A DNA stretch of 64,000 bases. It comes from Lunularia cruciata. Lineage: Eukaryota > Streptophyta > Marchantiopsida > Lunulariales > Lunulariaceae. The position numbers and the translations under genes are program-made. Location of the stretch: the NCBI GenBank assembly GCA_948567375.1, contig OX419757.1, positions 17,422,001 through 17,486,000 on the forward strand. The letters are read 5' to 3'. The notes under the pieces are model-generated. The model was not told the origin of the DNA. It did not search any database and saw nothing but the letters and a program-made list of their open reading frames with translations. This document shows, piece after piece, positions 33,401-43,200 of the stretch (positions are counted from its first letter, which is position 1; the number at the start of each line of letters is the position of its first letter).

Positions 33401-35210
33401 TCGTCCATCGATCTCTCTTTTCTCGCTAAACCTGCTGGTAATTTCTTTCTTTCCACTGGGCAGTTTAGTTGTTGGAATCACTATGTACAGGGAACCGTGC
33501 AGTCAAATGGAGGAACTGTACCGTCATTGGATATGGCAGGGGAAGGTTATGCTGGAGTGATCCCTGAAGCTCCTGGAGCCGAGTCACATGAACTGACAGC
33601 AACTATTGGAGCCAAAGTTGGCGAGTTGGTTTAGTACGTGGAAGCTATGGAGAAGGTATTAATATACTCGTTGTATGGCCCATCTCCTAGAAGATCATAC
33701 CTTGTGGAGGATTGCAACCCATGTAGACCTTATGATAGATTGCCTGATATTTACAAGTTGGCCAACCCGCGTTGTGCTGCGTAATTGCTAATTTACTACT
33801 GGGTTCCCCTTGATTGCTATCTGTTGTCTCTATTAAAAAGTAAAAGGGCCGAGGTCTGCCTTGACAATAAATTGGTCACTTAGATATTCCTCACAACTCT
33901 GCATTTAATATTTGTTGTGCCAGAATTGCTCTTGTCCACTTCTTTTTACGTTCAGGTGAAGCTGAAACAAGGGTTGAGGACGGCAATGAACGTGTCCAGT
34001 CTGGGGAATTCGTACCTTCATGTAGAATATCATCACAATGACAGCAATCTCTGTTTTTGAAAACGGTCGATGAGGATGACGGGCTCTAATTGGATGGTCT
34101 CAATTACGTCTCCTTCGTTTCAAAAACGAAAAAATAATTACCCTGTAGGATAGCATGTGTATCGCTTCTGCCGCTTCGCTTTTAGAAGCCACTAATGTTT
34201 TTCCCTTGGAAACAGGATAGCAAGTTTTGGAACCTGTACAAGGAAGTTCCTCCTGCATGTGCTACTGTTTTGAGAACGACTTTGAGTTTAGTGCATCTTT
34301 TGGCCACCCTTTTGGAGCCATATATGCCGTCTTTCTCGCACAAGGTATTCCTTGTTTCACACCTCTGTGGGCTTGTATATTATCTCGGCTGGAACGATTT
34401 TGTGTACTATCATGTCAAGTATTTGGTCAAAGCCACCTCTGATTCGCATCTCATTCAATACTGTACGATAAATTGTACCGGAGAATGTGGAGGTATAGAA
34501 TGGCAGTATGAGTCCTCGTGGTCTGGGTATTAGAGCAAATCCAAAACTCGGATGTCTCCAGATTCTAGCTCAACTGAGCCTTCCACCATCATAATTAGCC
34601 TTATCGGACGAGAACGAAGACGTGGAGAGGGCCTCAAAACCTTGGGAGGTTGTCCCCGCAAATCATCAAATAGGTACACCAACACCAATTTTTTCTGAGA
34701 TGGTGAGCTCCTTTTGAACTAAAAGTACAAGACTTTGACGGAGCTTTCGCAGGTCTCTTACTAGATTAAATGATTAAACTTATCCTAATTACAGGGGAAG
34801 ACCGCCTTATATAACTTGTAAATAAACGTAATGGCGGAAAGATATACTTAGAACTAACTCCTTGCTCTCCTATCTTAGTTTTTGATCTGCTGACCTTATT
34901 TCAATTACAAAAGGATGATGAGATGGAGTCCTACCGCTCGAAGTTTGCTGGTAGTCAAGCAGACAGCAGCAGCTGAGACAACTGCAGCGGGAAAGACAGG
35001 TTGGTAATGATGGCTCTTATCGCCATCATTGTTGATGTTTTGTCCATTAAGTCTGGTTGTAGAGATGATCCTTTCAATAGATGCAACTTAGTCTGGTTCT
35101 GTATACGTGCCATCATCATACTTGTCTTGATGAAAGTCAAACGTCCCATGCTCCTTCACTCTCATGTTTTCGTACTCTGAGTAGGGTGATATTGCGTGGT
35201 ACATGTACAG

Positions 35211-35473
35211 CAACACCCGCAGTTAGTAAAGGAGATAGTAAGAAAGGTGGTAAGTCAGCTAAAGGTGGAGAAGCGCAGTCAAAGAAGACTACGCAAGAGG
35301 TTAAGGACGCTCCTCCTGCCGCCAGGCTGGACATCAGAGCTGGGTTGATAACGAAAGTCCAAAGACATCCAGATGCTGATTCGCTGTATGTGGAGGAGAT
35401 TGATGTTGGTGAAGAAGTTCCCAGAACAGTTGTTAGTGGGTTGGTGAAATTTATTCCTATCGAGCTGATGCAG
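35211..35473 (+). CDS. MetRS exon 15: Lys-rich linker and start of tRNA-binding domain
   Basis: This exon is fully open. A Lys/Gly/Ser-rich linker ([20 protein letters not shown]) leads into [40 protein letters not shown] and VKFIPIELM, the hallmark start of the EMAPII/Arc1p-type OB-fold appended to plant cytosolic MetRS. It ends in CAG before GTAACC. The acceptor is at 35210. It joins in phase with exon 16 (36649) and exon 17 (37086), which are also open, so the tRNA-binding module is the best preserved part of the locus. It belongs to the pseudogene and is listed separately because of its intact state. Confidence 0.85.
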
Positions 35474-35903
35474 GTAACCAACTTGACACAGTAAACTGCT
35501 GGCTCTCCGCTCCCCAAAGCAGTCATGTCACATCTTAACGTTATCTGATGTATTGTATTTCACATTGTGAAGACTTTTTTCCAATGCCTGACCCAACATA
35601 CTCAACTACCTAACAATGGAAACTGCAACTTTTGTCGCTATCTTATTGTTTCCTGTCTGTCCGTCGTAGACGCTTAGCTAAGTCGACCCGATCGCAGCCT
35701 CTAAGCTCTCTGCCTTTTTCCTACAAAAAAGTGCAATCCTCCGCAATTTCACAAAAAACTCTAGAGTATAGTCTAGGGAAAAAGATAAAGATATATTTTT
35801 TTGCGTAAATATATCTTCTTTTTACATAAATATTCAAGCTAACGGACGAGGGCCGCAGGCAAAATAAAATAAAATTTTATGACAATAAAATATTTGAGTT
35901 TTT

Positions 35904-35975
35904 CGGCGAATAACGGGATTCGAGCCCGTGTTTTCAGTGCCACAATCTGCAACTTCTAAGTTGCAACCCCTAAGT
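35904..35975 (-). pseudogene. tRNA-Leu(UAG)-like 3' fragment
   Basis: On the minus strand, a hairpin GCAACTTAGAAGTTGC (TAG in the loop) is followed by a long variable arm and a perfect T-arm (ACGGG/CCCGT). The 5' acceptor half is missing, and a 14-base near-duplicate of the anticodon arm precedes it. It looks like a rearranged class II tRNA remnant. Confidence 0.4.
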
Positions 35976-35991
35976 TATTTATAAATAAGAA

Positions 35992-36070
35992 ACTCGCTAT
36001 CGGATTCGAACCGATATTCCATAAGAAACAGATTTTGAGTCTGCCGTGTTTGCCGTTCCATCAAGCGAGT
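35992..36070 (-). tRNA. Organelle-type tRNA-Leu(CAA)
   Basis: 79 bases on the minus strand. The acceptor stem is a perfect 7-bp ACTCGCT/AGCGAGT. The anticodon arm is CAGA-CTCAAAA-TCTG with anticodon CAA at 36037-36035. A long variable arm (class II, as for Leu) precedes the T-arm ATCGGTTCGAATCCGAT. It lies next to a nad2 fragment, so a mitochondrial origin is likely. Inside a nuclear intron it is probably not transcribed as a tRNA. Confidence 0.75.
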
Positions 36071-36309
36071 CTTGGCTTTTATTTGGAATAGATTGAAAAT
36101 CTGCAGCGGTTGGCCTGCCCTTTTTGCATTTCTCGGCGACCGTTGATGAAATTCACCTTATGAAAGTTCTCAGAGACCACTTATCGATAAGACTTCAAAG
36201 GCCAGGGACCCGGACCAAAACAACAAAGCCACTCTGCGCGTCACGAGGCCCGTAGGGCAGTTTACTCTTTAGTGCGTCGCATAAGCGTACCGAGGAGTGC
36301 AGATTTAGG

Positions 36310-36520
36310 TGCTTTAGCCAAAACTAATCTTTTTTTAGCTTGTCTATTACTATGTTTTCATACGCAGGAATACCCCCGTTAGCTGGATTTTGTAGCAAAT
36401 TCTTTTGTTTTTTGCCGCTTTAGGCTGTGGGGCCTACTTACTATCCTTAATAGGATTAGTTTCTAGCGTTATCAGTTGTTTTTATTATATACGCTTTGTG
36501 AAAATAATGTATTTTGATAA
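36310..36520 (+). pseudogene. nad2: Mitochondrial nad2 fragment
   Basis: Plus-strand frames read ADLGALAKTN, then, after a small shift, LSITMFSYAGIPPLAGFCSK, then the segment about FYYIR with KIMYFD. These are consecutive parts of NADH dehydrogenase subunit 2, a membrane subunit of respiratory complex I. Small frameshifts and stops show that it no longer codes. It is the clearest evidence that this intron segment came from a mitochondrial genome. Confidence 0.85.
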
Positions 36521-37432
36521 ACCATAAAATTCTAAAATATGCCGTAACTTATTGGTCTCCCGACGACTTTCTTTTCACTGGAACCAGAAACAATGATCTC
36601 TTCAAGATCCACCGGATTGATCTTTGTCACTATTTGCTGGACTCCCAGGATCGTCGAGTTTGCGTCCTATCCAATCTCAAACCTGCAACCATGAGAGGTA
36701 TCAAGTCGCTTGCGATGGTGTTGGCGGCTTCCGACGTGGACCATAGCGAGGTAAGTCTGGTTGTACTATTCAGTTCTGATTTGAAGCAAAGTCCTAGAAA
36801 CTATAATAGTAATGAGAAGCACGCAGCATGTTTCTTAGTCTACACTATCCGGTATCCTCTTGTCCATTTTAGTGAGAACCACCACGATCGTCACCTACGC
36901 TTCCCAATCTCGATTATTCCATGGATGGCCTATATTGACTGTGACTCGCATGGCGACCAAGGATATAATTTCCACTATTTAAGGTTCTTGCTACATACAG
37001 TACAACTTTCAACATACGCTGTTCAGGTCTGAAAGCGTGTAGATTAGTGGCTAAGGCCTAGGTTTTGGGTATTGCTCATATGCAGGTAGAGCTCGGAACT
37101 CCACCTGAATTGGCTAAAATTGGTGAGAGAACAACTTTCCCTGGCTTTGAGGGCGAACCAGATGAAGTCTTGAATACCAAGAAGGTGTGGGAAACAGTAC
37201 AACCTGATCTTGCCACAACTGACGAACTTGTGGCGGTATACAAAGATGTTCCTTTCACCACATCTGCCGGGGTCTGTACGGTTTCTTCTATATTGAAAGG
37301 GTCTATCAAGTCAATGAAGAGGTCAACAAGAGACGTCTAAACGTCCCACACGATCAGCATGTCATCTGCAATCCTCCATCCTTTCGTTACCTTCAATAGT
37401 AAACTTTTGCACTACAGGGTATTGCACCCGGC

Positions 37433-37466
37433 TTTCTTATCAGCTGATCCCTCAGCTGATAAGAAA
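37433..37466. repeat. Perfect 15-bp hairpin downstream of MetRS
   Basis: Arms TTTCTTATCAGCTGA (37433-37447) and its exact complement (37452-37466) with a 4-base loop TCCC. It lies about 95 bases past the MetRS stop. It could act in 3' processing or be a snap-back duplication. Confidence 0.85.
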
Positions 37467-37471
37467 CTGAT

Positions 37472-37870
37472 TTGAGTCCTTGGTTGGTAGATTTGGGCCT
37501 GCTAGTAGAGCTCAGGAGCTGTCCTGAGAGGTTCTTTCGCAATCACGGCTTTGAGCTTATTTTACATGGAAGGGTTGCCCGTTATATGTGCCAAGAGATT
37601 GTCAATAGTTCTCGTTCTGTCGCCGAGATGTCGGAGGAGGCTTTAAAGTCTGGAGTTGCCAATACAGGTCTATGTCTTGAAATTATACGGGTCTTAACTC
37701 CATCCACGAGTGTAAATATTGGGTTGGTTGTCACAGCAATATACCTTGCGACTCAGTTTGAGCTCCAAACAGTTATTTTCGACCCTGTAACCAGTAGCAA
37801 ACTACCTTCAAATATATGTCACAATTGCACTACCGTAGGTCATTGCCCTGTCCCCCTTGGGAAATCTATA
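37472..37870 (+). other. Unrecognised open frame
   Basis: A 140-codon open frame (37472-37894) with RNHGFELILHGRVARYMCQE and MSEEALKSGVANTGLCLEI. I recognise no domain. The last part runs into the dispersed repeat at 37870. No splice context or conserved motif supports it as a gene, so treat it as possible noise or an exon of an unknown gene. Confidence 0.2.
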
Positions 37871-38100
37871 TCTTGTCTGTTAACATGGGGCTAAGTCACA
37901 AGACTCAAGGAGATGGCGCCTGCGTAGGATAACAAGAAGGAAGGGAAGACCTATCAAGTCGTACAAGGGTAAAACGTAATAGGAAACATGAGGCTAAGCC
38001 ACAAAACTCAAGGGAGTAAAACGCGACCGCGTGCGAAAACAAGAAGGATCGGAAGCCCCCATCAAGCCGAACAAGGAAAAGACGAGGGTAAAAGACTCAA
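37870..38100. repeat. Dispersed repeat, copies 2 and 3
   Basis: Two diverged tandem units share AACATGGGGCTAAG, CACAA(A/G)ACTCAAGG, GGAAG and CATCAAGCCG-type words with the copy at 28536-28625. They lie on the far side of the MetRS locus from copy 1. Confidence 0.7.
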
Positions 38101-40236
38101 GGGTAACAGAGGGCATTCTCCGAGTTCTGCATTCTGATCTCTTATGTCACTAACTCCTATGATATTCCCCGCTTTCGATAGAAATGACATTGTCAACTTC
38201 TCGGGTTTGATTTTAGTATCTGGCTATTGTGACTATTCCCGGTTTTGATTGAACTTCCGGAACATCATCTCAATGACACGCAAAGCAGCTTATTTATTCT
38301 AAAATTTGATTTCAGATTCCACTTCCCACTACTGCACATGACCACCTACAAATCGTAAGCTTCCTTCCATATCTCAGTCAACTTTCCTCCTTGGTGTTCA
38401 TATTGTTTACTATAGCGGAAGTCTCCATTAAAGCTACCATCATTTCCTTAACATTCAATGCTTCCGTTAAAGAGGGTTTTGAGGTTTGAGGTTAACCTCT
38501 AACCCCGTCTTCAACCCTATCGCAAGTATAGTAGAGAAACCTTCTGTAAGTATTCCATAGCCTCATTAATGATAGACTTTGAATCTCCGCTTCCTCAAAT
38601 TTTCTTTGTGAACAACTATTATACTCAGCTATCTGGTACATTTCTATCCTCCCTGGTTTGATTGTGCAACGGTAGTGACAAACTTCGGAGCTTGGCTTCG
38701 ATCTTAAACCGAGCGGACGAGAAGCCCTGAGTTGTGTTAAACTTCTCTCCACTGCTCTCTCTGCTGTAGGCCGTAGGTCGGATGACCTACATCTCGTGTT
38801 TGGCTGACTAGTTGACGTCCTTTAAGAGTGTCCCTCTTGCTGATTTGGGAGCTTCTTGCCAATCAACGGTTCATTCAGACGGTGTACCGGTGCCTATCAC
38901 TCACCTCATGATAACAATCATTATCTGAATGTACCCGAGAATTTTGATTATATTTTGGTCTCACCTACAAGGAAGAGAGGCGGACCTCTTGTGTTTTAAG
39001 TGAGTCACTTGCTGATGGTCATTTTGTACCGATAATCAATTTCTTCGGGGGTTTCTCGTTATGGCAATCAACTTTTTCATCTTCAGAAACTAAGAATTGT
39101 CAGAGGAGTCGACAAAAGTATCACCATCCAGAAAGGCTGTGTACATCAAAGGGACAACAACGTATTACATACATCCCGTCACCAAGAGGGAAAGGTCGCA
39201 TGGGAGGAATGTCACACTCTCGGGTGAAAATAGCCGATATATCAATTCTAGGCACTGCACAAGGCGCACAGTAGACTGTTCCAAACAAGGTGATTGATAG
39301 ACAGCAGAACTAAGTCATACTGAAAACACGGCTACTACTCCCGAAATCTCAAAACGCCTCTTACACCTAGGAGAAGTGAAAGACTTGCGCGAGCAGCATG
39401 TTCCTATTCGTTTGAGCTAGAACAGGATGGCCCGCCTGGTAATATCGACCCCCATAGTGGAGACAAAAGAAGCAGACCACCGGCAATCAGTTCACCACTT
39501 ATGATAAGCGTCCAAAACGCTGCGATTCAGGATGATGACCTTGAGAATTGAACACCTGCTTTTGTTCCTGTCCATCTATCACGTAAGTTGTATTCAGGTA
39601 GAAAAAAATATCACCCAACAACTTGCTTCTCCCTCAAAAGTTTCGGAACAAGCCTTTCTAGAGATGAATCTCTTTCTAGAGATGGCTAGTTGTGTAAAGA
39701 TGTTCGACCCCGATGGAAGTAAACCTATGAACTCGTTGATCAGCCAGCGCAAGCTCAGAGCTTTAAGGCTTCCAGTAGCTACAATAAAGTAGTGTTGTTT
39801 TCTTGAGATGAGGTGAGTAGCCCAGCTATAGGGAAGATAGATCGTGCCCTTGACGAAATGCGGACATCTGATCCACTTGAGAGAAAGTGAAATTGAGGTG
39901 GATTCCACTTACTGTATTGAGCTTCTATATATAACAGTCGAAACACTGGGCTACAGAAAGAGAAGAATGAAGGGACAATATCTCATGCGTTATACTGTTC
40001 ATCGAACGAGACATTTTTCGAAGACGACATTATGACCCTGCTCGCCAGAAGTACCATACTCTGACTTGCAGGGGACGGACACCAGCCTAAAAGTAGCGAC
40101 ATCAACTGGTGACCAAGTCTTCCCGCCTGACACAAACCGCAATTGTAGACCACTTCTGAAGAACGAGTTAAGTATGTGCACCAAGTATGTTCACTTCAAT
40201 TAATTCCAACTTGTGTGAACGAGCCCTACCATATCC
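38101..40236. other. Intergenic between convergent genes, no gene seen
   Basis: This interval lies between the 3' ends of MetRS (plus) and UVR8 (minus). Short open frames (38492-38752, 39097-39297, 39532-39792) show no recognisable motif. The part nearest 40236 should hold the UVR8 3' untranslated region. Confidence 0.5.
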
Positions 40237-43200
40237 TCAGAGGCCCGTTCGTGGGCGTTTGGTATCTGTGTCAGGTACACTCGCATCCGATGATGGTACT
40301 TCGAGATCTCCGACCTACAATTTTGTGATTAGAGAATCAAAAAACAAAGCGGAGGTATGCGCTTCAGCCAGCCTAAACCATAAAAGAGGTCTCAAGGAAC
40401 AAAATAAACTACGTGCACGAATGTACCTTTGTCTTTTCTTTTGACAGTGATCAAACTCCAGAAGACTTCACATGAAACAACAATACTACTAGAAAGGTGC
40501 CAACAATACTTCTAGAAAGGTGCCCCCAGCTCTCAGGGAGGCTAAATCAAGAGGAAACAACACATAGTAATCATAGGGACCAAAAAGGTTTAAAAAGACA
40601 TACATTTGCGTTCTGTTGCAAACTGTTGGAAAGCGATCTCACCGTTTCAACAGGCACAACTGCATATCTTTCCGACGGTGAAATCCAATGGGATGCTGAT
40701 TAGCACAACATCCCACCACGAATGTGACACATTAGAGGACGAAACATAACTAATGAATAGATTCTGCTTTCACAGACTAAGTGAACTTTCAGAGTGCACC
40801 AAACTCAGCGTCTGTACTGAGTTACAGCTGGAATGCTTAGTCAGGGACTTGGAAAATCAAACAACACTTCCAAGAGTCGGAAAATCTAGCGCACCAGTAG
40901 ATGATGTTGCTCCAGAGCTTTCGATTTCTTGGCAGGCGAGTCCGTCTGCACTTAGAGCCTCTATGCGTTTCGGTATACTTCTACAAAGTTGATCAAACAT
41001 GCGTGAGTAAGCGTCAATAATGTAGAAGAATGTAATCCTCACGCCAAGGAAAATTGGATACAGAGAACGAAAGGAGAAGAAACGACTTCTGATAGAAACT
41101 AGTTCAGAAACTGATGTTCTACTTTCTATTTCGCCATGCGGTAGAGGAGAAAGACCTAGGGAGGTACCTGTCCACAGCATCACCATGGCCCAGCTGACCA
41201 CTTGTTCCTCGCCCCCATGAGAAGACATTTCCCCTCTCAGTTATACAAACTGTATGTCTCCACCCACAAGACACTTGCTTCACTCTCTGCAGATCACAAT
41301 CCCCAAGACCAAATCAGGAGAAAATAATTCCGTTCAAACATATGGCCAAGGTAAACCATGACCTTCTCATCAGATCTGAGGAAAGATCCGAAGGGAGACG
41401 AGCTAAATTCAATGAAGGTACCGAAGAGTATTGTCTACATATCGCCACGTACTTATAAGTATATAGCACATATAGAGAGTAACGCGATAGTAAATTATCT
41501 TGTCATACCTCTTCACTAAGATTTTTGACCAGTTGAGGACTGGTTTGGTCATCAGTGTTACCAACTCCTACTTGCCCAAACTGTGTTAAAGGGGACACCA
41601 TGTTAGAAAAGAAACACAAGAAATCAAATCTCATCTGCGATTAGTAACTACTCGTTAGACATCAATAATAATGGACAACAGTAACATACACTTAATGGGT
41701 AGCAAAGAAACACAAGAAATCAAATCTCATCTGCGATTAGTAACTACTCGTTAAACATCAATAATAATGGACAACAGTAACATACACTTAATGGGTTGCA
41801 ACGCTTGCCAATACATACGAACTTAAAACCAATAAGCTAAAAGAAAATCATAAATTCTCCGTTCGTCATGCAGCTCACCTTGTTCCAACCCCATCCATAA
41901 AGACGTCCTGCACTGTCCAAAGCGACTGTATGTCTCCATCCTCCAGAGATCTGAAGGGCAAAGCGCGAGGTGTCTAAGCCACTGCTTATGAACAAGGTGT
42001 GTACAGAAAGAAAATCAACAGAGGTGCGGCGGCGCGACAACCTGCTCTCTACTTAGCCTCTTAAACATGAGAATCGTGAAGACAATCTGGGAGTCTCATG
42101 GGGAGTCTGAAGGAAAAGACCAACCTGGACAATTGGGTTGTTATTCAAAGCTTGAACTTGGTGGGGAACTAAGTGGTCCATATAGTCTCCGTGTCCTAGT
42201 TGGCCATATTTACTCCACCCGAAGGTGTACAGGTTTCCTGATTCAGCTACACTTATAGTGTGTCGCCACCCACAGGCAACTTGAGTGAACTTTTCTCCCT
42301 GCAAATAGTACCAGATTAGAATTTGAGACACCTTGCTGCAACGATATATAGACTAGACTCATGACAAGGATAGAGCATGCCAACATCCCCATTCTCGAAT
42401 AGTTCATGCGCATCATTTGGTAGAAACTAAATCATTAAACATGTATGTGATACTAATATACTCTACGTTCACCTAAGGGAGGAGAATTTGAGGATCCTTC
42501 CTGTAAGCCCTGACGATTAACTGTCTGATTTTTCTGACTCAACTAACATCATTCGTGCTTGACGACCTCTTGACTTTATCTAGTCAGTACGATGATCGTT
42601 CTCATTTCCAGGTCCTCATGTGCACCAAAGGGTTGTTAATTCTAACGTAAAGCTTCTGAAAGTCCCAAGGCTGGTTAAATAGACCACAAGAATAAGGAAG
42701 AGTTTGAATGTGAGGTCACCCACATTTACTGCGGCAACTTCGCCAGGAACCAACCGATCATTTCGGTCACCTAGGCCTAAATTTCCATATCGACCCCAGC
42801 CCCAGCCGTAAAGCTTCCCATTCTGAGTCACAGCTGCAGTATGTTCCGCCCCAGCGGCCAACATCTTGATAGCTATACCCTGTCATTCAATCCAGGACAT
42901 CAGTAAAGGCAGTTCTATTGCATCTCGCCATAAGGATAACGAGAATGATTGCTTGATACACTCGATTGCAATAGCCAGTAGGATGTGCAAAGCGCAAGAT
43001 ACAGCCTATTCCGTCACAGGTAGGATAAAAGCAATGAGCCACTTGTGCTTCGCAATAGTGAGATCAAGGGACAAGGGGCAACGCGTAAACAGACCTCAAA
43101 GGCAACCAGTTTTCGGGGTACTAGAGAATCTTCGTTACTTCCTAATCCCAACTGTCCATTCTGGTTCCGCCCCCAGCTGCACAATAAGGCCCCAAGAAGT

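Larger units (their letters stand above)
35850..36520. other. Mitochondrial DNA insertion in MetRS intron 15
   Basis: Inside the intron between 35474 and 36648 lie a tRNA-Leu cloverleaf, a second tRNA-like half and a nad2 fragment, all of organelle type and unlike the flanks. This is best explained as a nuclear insertion of mitochondrial DNA. Exact borders are not visible; I place them near 35850 and 36520. It lengthens this intron to about 1.2 kb, against typically 100-500 bases elsewhere in the gene. Confidence 0.75.
30238..37340 (+). pseudogene. Cytosolic methionyl-tRNA synthetase, partly decayed
   Basis: Seventeen exons with GT-AG borders match plant cytosolic MetRS: 30238-30493, 30985-31133, 31496-31669, 31834-31977, 32104-32347, 32459-32602, 32772-32863, 33105-33211, 33325-33437, 33540-33655, 33956-34021, 34216-34344, 34562-34702, 34914-34999, 35211-35473, 36649-36750 and 37086-37340. 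The enzyme charges tRNA-Met. Exon 1 holds the HIGH-type motif (NNVPHLGTI), exon 8 the KMSKS-type motif (KCSKSRGV), and exons 15-17 the EMAPII-like tRNA-binding OB-fold. Damage: a 4-bp insertion in exon 2 near 31055; an inverted duplication and a 1-bp loss in exon 3; -1 and -2 shifts that erase zinc-site cysteines in exon 4; shifts, a stop and a 13-bp insertion in exon 5; shifts in exons 7, 9 and 14; TAG in exon 10 and TAA in exon 13; and a lost donor consensus after exon 11. Exons 6, 8, 12 and 15-17 are open. Confidence 0.9.

Noticed and set aside
40857-40980. UVR8 ending at 40857
   Set aside because: Reading exon 10 through loses the VP motif. Using the donor at 40894 adds exons 11 and 12 in phase and gives a length matching known UVR8.
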